Assembly: GCF_003574655.1 (NCBI RefSeq)
Contig: NZ_QNUM01000007.1
Span: 62,001 to 126,000, forward strand
Length of the DNA stretch: 64,000 nucleotides
Reading direction: 5' to 3'
DNA from: Cohaesibacter haloalkalitolerans
GTDB lineage: Bacteria > Pseudomonadota > Alphaproteobacteria > Rhizobiales > Cohaesibacteraceae
Positions 33,815 through 42,616 of the stretch are shown piece by piece. Within the stretch, counting starts at the first letter, position 1; each line of letters starts with the position of its first letter. Made by a program: the position numbers and the translations under genes. The notes under the pieces are model-generated. The model was not told the DNA's origin, did no database searches, and saw only the letters and a program-made list of their open reading frames with translations.

Positions 33815-34681
33815 ATGTCTTTACTTAGCTCGCCCCGGAACCTTGGCATTTTCTTCGCGATCATGGCATCGATCATCTTTTCGATGCATGATGCTGTATC
33901 GAAATTGTTGGTGGTCAACCATTCCGTCTGGTTCATCATGATGTTCCGTTACTGGTTTCATCTGATCGTTGCCATCATCTGGGCGCTTGTGAGCAAGGAA
34001 GGGTTCCGTGCAGCGATCACAACCCCTCGTCCGGTTCTGCAGATCATCCGCGGCATCCTGCTGGTTACCGAAATCGCCCTGATCATCTATGCCTACAGCA
34101 TGCTGGGTCTGGCAGAGGTCACCACCATCATCATGGTTCACCCCCTGATCGTAACGGGCCTTGCCGCCGTGTTCCTTGGCGAGGTTGTCGGCTGGCATCG
34201 GATTGGCGCGTTGCTGGTGGGCCTTCTCGGCCTCGGGGTCATCATGCAGCCAACCGGCAACATCTGGGGCTATGGCGGCTTTGTGGCGCTGGCAGCAACG
34301 ACGGCCTTTGCGCTTTATCAGCTATTCACCCGACTGGCGAGCCGCCATGACAGCACCCTCACTTCGTTCTTCTATGCCGGGCTTATCGGTGTCGTCCTGA
34401 CGACCGTTCCGGGCCTCAAGATGGCTCCGGCGTTGGCTGACATGAACTGGCTGCTTCTCGCTGGCGCTTGCATCTTCAGCACCGCAGCCCATTTCTGCGT
34501 CATGAAGGCCCTGTCGCTCACAGAGGCAAGCGCCATTCAGCCCTTCACCTACATGCAACTGGTCTGGTCCATTCCGATCGGCTTTCTGGTGTTTGGGGAT
34601 TTGCCAATCTGGTCGACCATTCTGGGGGCCACGATGATTGTCGGCGCCGGTCTTTACACCATCCACCGTGGCAATCGCTGA
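33815..34681 (+). CDS. DMT-superfamily transporter (EamA type)
   Basis: Inner-membrane carrier of 288 residues with ten hydrophobic segments arranged as two EamA repeats (about 8-140 and 150-285). The second repeat ends SAIQPFTYMQLVWSIPIGFLVFGDLP, a typical EamA stretch. Family members export amino acids, metabolites or toxic compounds; the substrate cannot be inferred. The ATG at 33815 lacks a good ribosome site, and an ATG at 33863 would cut into the first helix. A hairpin terminator follows. Confidence 0.87.
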   Translation: MSLLSSPRNLGIFFAIMASIIFSMHDAVSKLLVVNHSVWFIMMFRYWFHLIVAIIWALVSKEGFRAAITTPRPVLQIIRGILLVTEIALIIYAYSMLGLAEVTTIIMVHPLIVTGLAAVFLGEVVGWHRIGALLVGLLGLGVIMQPTGNIWGYGGFVALAATTAFALYQLFTRLASRHDSTLTSFFYAGLIGVVLTTVPGLKMAPALADMNWLLLAGACIFSTAAHFCVMKALSLTEASAIQPFTYMQLVWSIPIGFLVFGDLPIWSTILGATMIVGAGLYTIHRGNR

Positions 34682-34706
34682 TCGCCTCAACACAGGCTTA
34701 GAGGTG

Positions 34707-34727
34707 AACGCTGGCCAGCAGCGTTTT
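34707..34727 (+). terminator. terminator of the DMT gene
   Basis: AACGCTG (34707-34713) pairs with CAGCGTT (34719-34725), five-base loop, then TT; it starts 25 bp after the stop codon. A short stem and a short T-run make it moderate at best. Confidence 0.5.
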
Positions 34728-35148
34728 ACGGCCATCATCCATGAAGCCCCGGCCAGGCTGGCAGAGCAAGGTCAACTTGCCCCATCCTTGAGAATTATGA
34801 CTATATTCCATATTGTTAGAGCTTCCCCCCTTGCCTACAATGGAAACAAGGGTTCGATGGTGGATTGGCATCGTGCGGTAATCGACCCGTTGCGTGTAGT
34901 CCCGGTCCGGACTTCGTCATGAGCTGTTCGCCACGGCGCACAGGCCTGAGCCAATTTCAAGCACGCCCATCGTCACCTCAGGTCATTGTCACGGGTCCAG
35001 CCGCTTAAAACGAGTGCCGCCTGCAGTGCTCCGGCAAGCATCTGCGTGTCCCCGCAAGGTCCCTTTCAGAATTGCCACACGCGGCAGCTCTGTGCCCTCT
35101 TTCACAGGCATGAGCGGCCACCTCGGCAAAACAAGAAGGAGAAAGCGC
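34728..35148. other. spacer before the universal stress gene
   Basis: About 420 bp. It must contain the promoter of the universal stress gene. I see no clear operator, no terminator beyond the DMT hairpin and no convincing small gene. Confidence 0.35.
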
Positions 35149-35979
35149 ATGACCATCAAGAGCATTCTCTACGCCTACTGCGGCGAACAGGACGAGGGAA
35201 GCGGTCTCGATTTTGCGATCAGGCTCGCTCATCACTATGATGCATGGCTTACCGGCATCATCCGGCACGGCTTTTCCAAGATGGAAAAACGCATCGCCAC
35301 CATTGTCTCCGAGGAGGTTCATCTCGCGGTTCAGCAAGCCGAGAACAAACGCATCGCCGACATCATCAGCCGGTTCCATGAAACAGTTAAGGCCGCAGGC
35401 CTTGAAGCCCAGTCTAGCTTCATCGATATCGAACCCCAGATGGTGACTTCCATTTCGGAAGTGGCGCGCTGCTACGATATCGTGATCACCGGCAATCATC
35501 CCGAGGACGAACAGTTCGAGTTCCTTGCAGCCTATCCCGACCGGATTGCCCTGCAAAGCGGCCGGCCGGTGGTTGTTGTGCCTGACGGGTATAAATCCAA
35601 GGGGCCGCCGAGAAAGGTCCTGATCGCCTGGGATGGCAAACGCACCATTGCAAGAGCGGTTGGCGACGCCATGCCGTTGCTCGAACAGGGGGCACAGGTA
35701 ACGTTGCTCACCGTTGGCCCGTCCCATACCGTCGATCAGCATCCGGATGGCGGCATCATGGGGCTTTTGGCGCGGCACAATATCGAAGCTGAGCACATTC
35801 ATGATCGCGGTGTCGGACGCTCCGTTGCCGAAACCATTGTTCAGACAGCCGACGAACTGGGGTCGTCACTGATCATCATGGGGGCCTATGAGCATTCGAA
35901 ATTCTCTCAGGACATCTTCGGCGGCGTAACCACCGAGATGCTACAGAGCGTTCGGGTGCCCGTCTTCATGGCGCATTGA
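35149..35979 (+). CDS. universal stress protein with two tandem Usp domains
   Basis: A 276-residue cytoplasmic protein made of two UspA-like folds. The first (about 1-145) starts SILYAYCGEQDEGSGLDFAIRLA. The second (about 158-276) starts KVLIAWDGKRTIARAVGDAMPLLEQ and ends with the nucleotide-loop-like stretch MGAYEHSKFSQDIFGGVTTEMLQ followed by VPVFMAH. The start at 35149 has AGAAGGAGA upstream; the longer frame from 35014 is rejected. Tandem Usp proteins often respond to oxygen limitation or stasis, which would match the fermentation genes nearby, but that is inference. Confidence 0.9.
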   Translation: MTIKSILYAYCGEQDEGSGLDFAIRLAHHYDAWLTGIIRHGFSKMEKRIATIVSEEVHLAVQQAENKRIADIISRFHETVKAAGLEAQSSFIDIEPQMVTSISEVARCYDIVITGNHPEDEQFEFLAAYPDRIALQSGRPVVVVPDGYKSKGPPRKVLIAWDGKRTIARAVGDAMPLLEQGAQVTLLTVGPSHTVDQHPDGGIMGLLARHNIEAEHIHDRGVGRSVAETIVQTADELGSSLIIMGAYEHSKFSQDIFGGVTTEMLQSVRVPVFMAH

Positions 35980-36049
35980 TGTTTGATGCTGGCCATCAGA
36001 CGCCGAGCCGGGTCGAGATATCGCTTGCACAATTTGATCCATCCGACCT

Positions 36050-37231
36050 TCAACCGGCCGCGTGAAGGATTGCTTCCAGTGCCTCCAGAGACAGCGGCAC
36101 CGGGTTACCCTTCATAGAAGATGACGCCGCAGACGCTTTGGCGACAGACGGCACAAGGGCGTTCTCCACCCCTTGAGCCTGCAACCCCGGCAAAGCGTTG
36201 GCGCCAGACCAGATTGCCAGTTCATCAAGCGCCTGATCGGCGGGGCATCCCAAGGCTCCGCCGATCCAGCCTCTTACCTCGGCAAACCGTTCAAGCAGTC
36301 GGATGCGTTCACCCTCATCAAGGGCGTCAGACACCCGTACCTCTTGTTCGTTGGCCGTCAGCACGTGGGGCAGCAGAGCGCCACACAGAGCGCCATGGGC
36401 CGCCCCCGTTTCGCCACCAAGCACACCGGCAAGACCGTGGACAGCACCAAGACCGGCATTGGCCAGCGCCAGCCCGCCGCAAAGGCTCGTCCAGGCGAGG
36501 GCATCGCGTGCGCCCTTGTCCTCGGCCTTCATCAACGTTGTCAGAGCTTTGAGGCCCTGGGGAATCGCATCGCGGCAGAGAAGATCCGTCAGTATGTTCG
36601 CCTTGCAGGACAGATAGGGTTCAATGACCTGTGTCACAGCATCCAGACCGCTTGCCAGCGTGATGGCGCGGGGCAGATAGTCAGTGAGTTCAGGATCGAC
36701 GATCGCCAGTGTCGGCAGCATCCGCGGGTCTCTCAGTGAAACCTTGCGCGCAGCTTCCGGTACGGTCAGCACGGCATTTTTGGTCACCTCGGCGCCGGTT
36801 CCAGCGGTGGTTGGCAGGGCAGCAAACGGAAGCGGCGCCTGTTCAAGTGGCAACCCTTTGCCGACGACCTCCAGATGATCCATGACCGGACGCTTGGCGG
36901 GCACAAGCGCCGCCAGCGCCTTGCCCGTATCAATCACGGCCCCGCCACCGATAGCGACAATGGCCTTCACCTGCGTTGCGCGGGCGCGTGCCACCCCTTC
37001 CTCGATCAGTGCAACATCCGGTTCGCTTGGCGCAGAGAAAGCCACCACCTCGACACCCTGCCCGATCAACGCTTCCAGCAGCCATTCGACGCGTGTGCCA
37101 TCCCGACCATGAACCAGCAGCAGGGGTGAGCCCAGCTTACCCAGCGCCGCGACATTGCGCGCCGCTTCCTTGCGACCAAAATGAATGGTGGTGGCTGTCA
37201 TGAACTGGAAAGCTGGGATAGAAGATGTCAT
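36050..37231 (-). CDS. iron-containing alcohol dehydrogenase
   Basis: Group III NAD(P)-dependent dehydrogenase of 393 residues from the ATG at 37231 (GGAG seven bases upstream). A longer frame to 37420 is not favoured. The nucleotide-binding motif AIGGGAVIDTGKA is at 93-105 with Asp101, TTAGTGAEVTKNAVLT at about 145-160, and metal-binding residues include the His of GAVHGLAGVLGGETGAAHG. Substrates of this group include ethanol, butanol, propanediol, lactaldehyde and maleylacetate, and the sequence does not choose. Its position beside pflBA suggests a fermentative reductase supplementing AdhE. Confidence 0.9.
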   Translation of the reverse strand: MTSSIPAFQFMTATTIHFGRKEAARNVAALGKLGSPLLLVHGRDGTRVEWLLEALIGQGVEVVAFSAPSEPDVALIEEGVARARATQVKAIVAIGGGAVIDTGKALAALVPAKRPVMDHLEVVGKGLPLEQAPLPFAALPTTAGTGAEVTKNAVLTVPEAARKVSLRDPRMLPTLAIVDPELTDYLPRAITLASGLDAVTQVIEPYLSCKANILTDLLCRDAIPQGLKALTTLMKAEDKGARDALAWTSLCGGLALANAGLGAVHGLAGVLGGETGAAHGALCGALLPHVLTANEQEVRVSDALDEGERIRLLERFAEVRGWIGGALGCPADQALDELAIWSGANALPGLQAQGVENALVPSVAKASAASSSMKGNPVPLSLEALEAILHAAG

Positions 37232-37787
37232 TGGATGGCTCCGATTAAGGAATGGACGTGGAAGACCGGCAACCAAGGTCCGGTCATGCTGCACAAGCTG
37301 CTGGCGCTCTCGCGTGACGATAATGGCCCAGCCTGACAGGACCTTCATGCAGCGAGCGCCATTATATAGAGAGTGCTCCAGAGCAGGTTTCATGGTGAGG
37401 AAACACCGTTCGGATTGCAAATGCCATCAAAGGCTCCCTCTTCATCCGCGTCAAGCTGCTTCCTGATCGACAAGGCATGCAAATTCGCTGCGCTGCAGCA
37501 AAAAATTATACGTATAACTATTTATTAGTCATCAGTTTTTCCCATTTTAGCTATCCAGATACCTCATGCGACTCCGCAGGGACTCACGCACTCATCGCAT
37601 GGCTGAAAGTCGTCCTAAAAAAACTATCTAAAACCAAAGAACTAAAACCAAATAATTAGGCAACTGCAGTTACCTGCATTTGCGTTGCAGTGCAAAAACA
37701 CCCTGCGCATACGTGTTTATACGGAATTTTTTCCCAAATTTCAGCAAATTCGAGCACATCTTTTTCCGCAGACTGTATGGCCAGAGC

Positions 37788-37803
37788 TATGCATTTAATG
37801 CAA
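37788..37803. promoter_or_regulatory. palindromic motif shared with the 51-residue gene
   Basis: On the minus strand this reads TTGCATTAAATGCATA, identical over 16 bases to 24219-24234. The core TGCATT-T-AATGCA (37790-37802, plus strand) is a perfect odd palindrome. It is centred roughly 113 bp upstream of the predicted pflB transcription start. The half-site recalls NsrR/Rrf2-type ATGCATTT half-sites, but the spacing is two bases shorter. Confidence 0.55.
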
Positions 37804-37844
37804 ATCGCGCATTCCAGCTATTATCATATTGTTTTTATTGATTT

Positions 37845-37863
37845 TTTCAAATCGATTTTGAAA
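37845..37863. promoter_or_regulatory. inverted repeat next to the pflB promoter
   Basis: TTTCAAATCGATTTTGAAA: perfect 7-bp arms around a five-base centre. It ends nine bases before the -35 hexamer, centred near -55, a position fitting an activator. Confidence 0.5.
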
Positions 37864-37872
37864 CCATTCAGT

Positions 37873-37902
37873 TTGCGTCGATGCCGGGCTTTGATATATA
37901 AT
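37873..37902 (+). promoter_or_regulatory. probable pflB promoter
   Basis: TTGCGT (37873-37878), an 18-bp spacer and a perfect TATAAT (37897-37902), downstream of the two palindromes. This would give a leader of about 210 nt before the ATG at 38122. Confidence 0.5.
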
Positions 37903-38121
37903 GCCTACGAAAGTCAAGGAGGGAGTTCGTACTAGAACAAGGCTGCAAATACCAACGCTCTCCCCTTGCGGAAAAACCCTGGCTAACTCCCCTTTACAAT
38001 CGAGCGGTCGGCACTGCTCGTATTGGGTGAGCTATGCCCAAATGGTGGCTAAATGGTGGTTTGTGAGGCCACGCCACCTGACTGAACCGAATTTGCTCGT
38101 TTAACAGTGAGGATACCAACA

Positions 38122-40377
38122 ATGAATTATATGAGTGATAAACCCGTTGTCGCCGATCCATGGCAGGGGTTCTCGGATGGCGAATGGCGCAACAAGATCG
38201 ACGTGCGCGCGTTCATCCAGGAAAACTACACTCCATATGATGGTGACGACAGCTTCCTCGCTGACGCTACCGAGCGTACCAAACAGCTGTGGGAAGAACT
38301 TGGCGTCCTGCTGAAAAAAGAACGCGAAGCTGGTGTCCTCGACGTTTCGACCATTCCTACTTCCATCGCAGCTCACGACGCTGGCTACATCAACAAGGAC
38401 CTCGAAGTCATCGTTGGCCTGCAGACGGACGCTCCCCTGAAGCGCGCCATCATGCCAAACGGTGGCCTTCGCATGGTTGAAGGCGGCATGGAAGCATTCG
38501 GCTTCAAGCCAGACCCGCAGGTTCATGAAATCTGGACGAAATACCGCAAGGACCATAACCAGGGCGTTTTCGACGTATACAGCCCTGACATTCTGGCTTG
38601 CCGCAAATCCGGCGTCATCACCGGTCTGCCTGATGCCTATGGCCGTGGCCGCATCATCGGCGACTATCGCCGCGTTGCCCTCTATGGTATCGACTTCCTG
38701 AAAGCCCAGAAGCTGGCCGACTTCAACGACACCAATGACGCTGTGTTCGACATGGACACCCTGCGCCTTCGTGAAGAGCTCTCCGAACAGTTCCGCGCTC
38801 TTGAAGAGCTGCGCGAAATGGGCCTGAAATATGGCGTGGACATGTCCAAGCCTGCTACCAATGCTCGCGAAGCCATCCAGTTCACCTACATGGGTTATCT
38901 GGCTGCTGTTAAAGAGCAGAACGGTGCAGCCATGTCCTTCGGCCGTACCTCGACCTTCCTCGATGTCTATATCAAACGTGACATGGACGCTGGCCTGCTG
39001 ACCGAAGAACAGGCTCAGGAAATGATCGACGACATGGTCATCAAGCTCCGCATCGTCCGCTTCCTGCGTACGCCGGAATATGATGAACTGTTCTCTGGCG
39101 ATCCGACCTGGGTTACCGAATCCATCGGTGGTATCGGCCTTGACGGTCGTCCGCTGGTTACCAAGAACTCCTTCCGCATTCTGAACACCCTGTTCAACCT
39201 CGGTCCGGCTCCGGAACCTAACCTCACGGTTCTGTGGTCTTCCAAGCTGCCTCGCGGCTTCAAGGATTTCTGCGCGAAAGTTTCCAAGGAAACCTCTGCC
39301 ATCCAGTATGAGAACGACGACCTGATGCGTCCGAAGTGGGGCGACGACTATGGCATCGCCTGCTGCGTGTCCGCCATGGCCATCGGCAAACAGATGCAGT
39401 TCTTCGGTGCTCGCGCCAACCTCGCAAAATGCATGCTCTATGCAATCAACGGCGGCGTTGACGAAAAATCCGGCAAGAAGATTGCCGAAGGTCTGGAACC
39501 GATCACCGGTGACGTACTCGACTTCGACGAAGTCATGGCAAAATACGACATCGCCATGGAATGGCTGGCCAAAACCTACGTCAAGGCTCTGAACGCCATC
39601 CACTACATGCACGACAAATATGCCTACGAACGCATTGAAATGGCTCTGCATGACCGCGACATCCTGCGCACCATGGCTTGCGGCATCGCCGGCCTGTCCA
39701 TCGCAGCCGACAGTCTGTCTGCCATCAAACATGCCAAGGTTAGCGTTGTCCGTAACGAAGCCGGTCTGGCCGTCGACTACAAGATCGAAGGCGACTACCC
39801 AGCATTCGGCAACAACGACGATCGTGTTGACAGCATCGCATGCTACCTGACCGAAGCCTTCATGAAGAAGGTTGCTGGCCAGCCTTACTTCTACCGCGAT
39901 GCAATGCCGACCCAGTCCATCCTGACCATCACCTCCAACGTGGTCTATGGCAAGAAAACCGGCAACACCCCTGATGGCCGCCGCGCTGGCGAACCATTCG
40001 CTCCGGGTGCCAACCCGATGAACGGCCGCGACAAGAAAGGCTTTGTTGCTGCTGGCGCTTCGGTTGCCAAACTGCCTTACGACTATGCTCAGGACGGCAT
40101 CAGCTGGACTGCTTCTGCTACCCCGACCTCCATGGGTCACACTGACAAAGAGCAGATCCGCAACCTGGCCAACTGCCTCGACGGCTTCTGCGATGCTGGT
40201 GGCTTCCATGTGAACGTCAACATGCTTCGCCGCGAAACCCTGGAAGACGCAATGGAACATCCTGAGAAATATCCTCAGCTGACCGTCCGCGTTTCCGGCT
40301 ACGCCGTAAACTTCATCAAGCTGACCCGCGAACAGCAGCTCGATGTTCTGAGCCGTACCTTCCATGACCACATGTAA
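38122..40377 (+). CDS. pflB: formate C-acetyltransferase (pyruvate formate-lyase)
   Basis: Glycyl-radical enzyme converting pyruvate and CoA to acetyl-CoA and formate without oxygen. The 751 residues show the active-site Cys414-Cys415 in GIACCVSAM and the radical Gly726 in VRVSGYAV, 26 residues from the end. The ATG at 38122 has GTGAGGA eight bases upstream; a GTG at 38107 coincides with that site and is rejected. Codons are heavily restricted (GCT, CGT/CGC, GGT, CTG), in contrast to the neighbours, as expected for a very highly expressed gene. It is followed by a hairpin and by its activase. A true PFL rather than a dehydratase-type homologue, from length and the Cys-Cys pair. Confidence 0.97.
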   Translation: MNYMSDKPVVADPWQGFSDGEWRNKIDVRAFIQENYTPYDGDDSFLADATERTKQLWEELGVLLKKEREAGVLDVSTIPTSIAAHDAGYINKDLEVIVGLQTDAPLKRAIMPNGGLRMVEGGMEAFGFKPDPQVHEIWTKYRKDHNQGVFDVYSPDILACRKSGVITGLPDAYGRGRIIGDYRRVALYGIDFLKAQKLADFNDTNDAVFDMDTLRLREELSEQFRALEELREMGLKYGVDMSKPATNAREAIQFTYMGYLAAVKEQNGAAMSFGRTSTFLDVYIKRDMDAGLLTEEQAQEMIDDMVIKLRIVRFLRTPEYDELFSGDPTWVTESIGGIGLDGRPLVTKNSFRILNTLFNLGPAPEPNLTVLWSSKLPRGFKDFCAKVSKETSAIQYENDDLMRPKWGDDYGIACCVSAMAIGKQMQFFGARANLAKCMLYAINGGVDEKSGKKIAEGLEPITGDVLDFDEVMAKYDIAMEWLAKTYVKALNAIHYMHDKYAYERIEMALHDRDILRTMACGIAGLSIAADSLSAIKHAKVSVVRNEAGLAVDYKIEGDYPAFGNNDDRVDSIACYLTEAFMKKVAGQPYFYRDAMPTQSILTITSNVVYGKKTGNTPDGRRAGEPFAPGANPMNGRDKKGFVAAGASVAKLPYDYAQDGISWTASATPTSMGHTDKEQIRNLANCLDGFCDAGGFHVNVNMLRRETLEDAMEHPEKYPQLTVRVSGYAVNFIKLTREQQLDVLSRTFHDHM

Positions 40378-40415
40378 GGTTGAGCGCTCGAAGCTCATCT
40401 GACCTGAAATGAGAC

Positions 40416-40450
40416 GAGCCGGAAAGCCTTTGCTTTTCGGCTCTTCTTTT
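40416..40450 (+). terminator. leaky terminator/attenuating hairpin between pflB and pflA
   Basis: GAGCCG (40416-40421) pairs with CGGCTC (40438-40443), with AAAG/CTTT continuing inside, followed by TTCTTTT. It lies 38 bp after pflB and about 190 bp before pflA. A partial terminator here would keep activase levels far below those of PflB. Confidence 0.65.
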
Positions 40451-40639
40451 GACGACTGTCTCATCGCCACAAAGCCTGCGCCGCTTGGATGGATCGCCCG
40501 GCTGACCACCATTGGCTGGAATACCCCCGGCATTGATGCTATGAAACGGGAAGCGATCCCTGCATTCCGGAGCACGGGCACCCGCGATCAAAAACGAGAC
40601 CAAAACGAGACCCACAGTTCCCCCAAAGGAGGACCGGAC

Positions 40640-41425
40640 TTGAGCACAGCCGAAATCGAAAACGAAACCCTGGCACACGAACGCAAGGATCCGTCGGAAT
40701 ACGGCTTCCTGCACTCCATGGAGTCCGGCGCGGCCGTTGACGGTCCCGGCATGCGCTTTGTCTTTTTCATGTCCGGTTGTCAGTTCAAATGCCTCTATTG
40801 CCACAACCCCGATACCTGGAAGCTGCATAACGGCACCTATATCGACATCGACGGCGTGCTGAAGGAGATCAAGGGCTATGCCCGCTTCCTCAAATTTGCC
40901 GGTGGCGTGACTTTCTCGGGCGGCGAACCGATGATGCAGGCGCCGTTCGTGGGAGCAGCAGCGCGGGCCATCAAGGACAAGTTCGATCTGCATATCGCAC
41001 TCGATACGCAAGGCTTCCTGCATGGCAATGTGGAAGACGACTGGTTTGACCCATTCGACCTCATCATGCTTGACATCAAGCACATCAATCCGGACACCTA
41101 TCTCAAGCTGACCTCCCAGCCGCTACAGCCGACGCTCGACTTTGCCCAGCGCATGGTTCGCCTCAAGAAGGAAATGCGCATCCGCTACGTGCTGGTTCCC
41201 GAGTGGACCGACGCGAAAGAGGATGTCGAGAAGATGGCTGACTATGTCGCCAGCCTTGGCGATCTGATCGAGCTTGTCGAGGTCCTTCCCTTCCATCAGC
41301 TCGGAACCTCCAAATGGGAGAAGCTGGGCATGGAATACAAGCTCAAGGATTTGCGCACGCCAACCCCGGAAGAGGCAGAAGCGGCGCGGGATATCTTCCG
41401 TTCGCGCGGCCTTGTCGCCACCTGA
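40640..41425 (+). CDS. pflA: pyruvate formate-lyase activating enzyme
   Basis: Radical-SAM enzyme that installs the glycyl radical on PflB. From a TTG at 40640 (AAGGAGG seven bases upstream) it is 261 residues, close to the family length. An ATG 231 bases upstream would add an unrelated extension. The [4Fe-4S] motif is Cys47-x3-Cys51-x2-Cys54 (SGCQFKCLYCHNP), followed by SGGEPMMQ, the SAM-contact GGE motif. MESGAAVDGPGMRFVFFMSGC is typical of PflA. A strong terminator follows. The weak TTG start and the upstream hairpin both fit low expression relative to PflB. Confidence 0.95.
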   Translation: MSTAEIENETLAHERKDPSEYGFLHSMESGAAVDGPGMRFVFFMSGCQFKCLYCHNPDTWKLHNGTYIDIDGVLKEIKGYARFLKFAGGVTFSGGEPMMQAPFVGAAARAIKDKFDLHIALDTQGFLHGNVEDDWFDPFDLIMLDIKHINPDTYLKLTSQPLQPTLDFAQRMVRLKKEMRIRYVLVPEWTDAKEDVEKMADYVASLGDLIELVEVLPFHQLGTSKWEKLGMEYKLKDLRTPTPEEAEAARDIFRSRGLVAT

Positions 41426-41470
41426 GTGTGGCCGCACCAAACGCCAGTTACAGCCAAACGCCAGATACAG

Positions 41471-41507
41471 AAAGCCCCTTTGGTGCCAGTCACCAAAGGG
41501 GCTTTTT
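41471..41507 (+). terminator. strong terminator of pflBA
   Basis: AAAGCCCCTTTGGTG (41471-41485) pairs perfectly with CACCAAAGGGGCTTT (41491-41505) across five bases, then TT: a 15-bp stem, 46 bp after the pflA stop. Confidence 0.9.
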
Positions 41508-41590
41508 CATTGTCTGGCTGGTACCCCAGATGGATTGGCGCCCGTCATTCTGGAGCCAAGACGAACGCTACATCCTTGAGCATGTAAGCA

Positions 41591-42616
41591 TCAGAAGGAA
41601 TCGAGGGCAATCCGCAGACCGGCTTCGGCACTTGAGCGTTCCATGGCCTCTATCAGCCGCTGAACCTTCAAGGCATCCCGGCCCGGCGCGATCAGGCTGT
41701 CGGCCCTGCCTTCCACCACATCGACAAAATTCTGGATGATTTCCATGTGCCAGTCATAGGGGAAGGCCATGGGGTCGGCTCCGGCACCGGAGAGCCCCTT
41801 CTCGGCGAACTCCTCCACCTTGCCGTCCCGCATGTGGATGGCCAGGCTGCCGCCTTCCAGCGTTGCAGACCCGAGCGTGCCGTCAACCCGGATGGTCTCG
41901 GACGATCCGGGGAAGCTGGCCGTGGTAGCGCAGATGGAGCCAACGGCACCGGACTCGAACAACACACCGGCGCTGGCAAAATCCTCGGCTTCCATGGCGT
42001 GCAACTGGGTGGTGGTCAGCATGGCCTGCACCGCCTTGACCGGCCCGAGCAGATGCAGCATCAGGTCGAGGACGTGAATGGCCTGTGTGATCAGCACGCC
42101 ACCACCATCCTGTTCGTAGGTGCCGCGCCCCGGCTGGTCGTAATAGTCCTGCGGGCGCCACCAGGGAACATCGACGCGCACCATGGCGACATCGCCAAGC
42201 TGACCGCTATCCAGCAGACCTTTCAATCGCCGAGCCCCCTGACGGGCGCGATGCTGCAGCACAGTGCCAAGAAGAATGCCGCCCTGTTCGGCGATCTCGA
42301 CCAGTTCTGTTGCTGCGGGCAAGGTACGCTCCAGCGGCTTCTCCATCAGGATGTGCTTGCCGGCAGTGGCCATCATAGACACGATCTCCTTGCGGCCGTC
42401 AGGCGGAGTGAGGACCAGAACAGCTTCGGTTTCGGGATCATCGGCTATGGCCTGCAATGAGGGGAAGGCCTTGACCTGCATGGCTTCTGCTGCAGAATCC
42501 CGCCTTGTCTTGTTACGCATGTAGAGCCCCGTGAGCTCCACACTCTCATGCAGGGATTCCAATGCGGCAACATGGGCACGAGCCGCCATTCCCAATCCGA
42601 TTACAGCAAGTTTCAT
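41591..42616 (-). CDS. Gfo/Idh/MocA-family oxidoreductase
   Basis: NAD(P)-dependent dehydrogenase of 341 residues, likely acting on a sugar, inositol or related polyol. From the ATG at 42616 (AAGGAGGG upstream) it starts with a Rossmann motif MKLAVIGLGMAARAH; EKPLERTLPAA near 94-104 carries the conserved catalytic-region Lys-Pro, and the C-terminal alpha/beta domain follows (VPWWRPQDYYDQPGRGTYEQDGGGVL). The longer frame to 42826 is rejected. It stands alone, divergent from a TDT-family carrier, so substrate and pathway remain open. Confidence 0.9.
   Translation of the reverse strand: MKLAVIGLGMAARAHVAALESLHESVELTGLYMRNKTRRDSAAEAMQVKAFPSLQAIADDPETEAVLVLTPPDGRKEIVSMMATAGKHILMEKPLERTLPAATELVEIAEQGGILLGTVLQHRARQGARRLKGLLDSGQLGDVAMVRVDVPWWRPQDYYDQPGRGTYEQDGGGVLITQAIHVLDLMLHLLGPVKAVQAMLTTTQLHAMEAEDFASAGVLFESGAVGSICATTASFPGSSETIRVDGTLGSATLEGGSLAIHMRDGKVEEFAEKGLSGAGADPMAFPYDWHMEIIQNFVDVVEGRADSLIAPGRDALKVQRLIEAMERSSAEAGLRIALDSF

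Larger units (their letters stand above)
37232..38121. promoter_or_regulatory. long AT-rich pflB control region
   Basis: About 890 bp, of which 37430-38000 is markedly AT-rich. It contains the shared palindrome (37788-37803), a second palindrome (37845-37863) and a promoter (37873-37902), listed separately. TGCA-rich stretches recur, including ATGCAAAT at 37477-37484 and 37798-37805 and TGCATTTGCGTTGCA near 37678. The leader from the promoter to the start codon is about 210 nt. A perfect TTGAT-N4-ATCAA FNR site is not found; the nearest look-alike (TTGATTTTTTCAA near 37838) is one base short. Confidence 0.5.

Noticed and set aside
37788-37803. NsrR binding site reading of the shared motif
   Set aside because: The NsrR consensus as I recall it has ATGCATTT half-sites separated to give TGCATTTNAAATGCA; the palindrome here is two bases shorter and its neighbours are fermentation genes.
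37838-37850. FNR box upstream of pflB
   Set aside because: TTGATTTTTTCAA is one base shorter than TTGAT-N4-ATCAA and lacks the A of the right arm. It is better explained as part of the TTTCAAA/TTTGAAA palindrome region.
38101-40581. 826-residue frame antisense to pflB
   Set aside because: A long shadow frame caused by the strong codon bias of pflB; its composition is the reverse complement of PflB codons.
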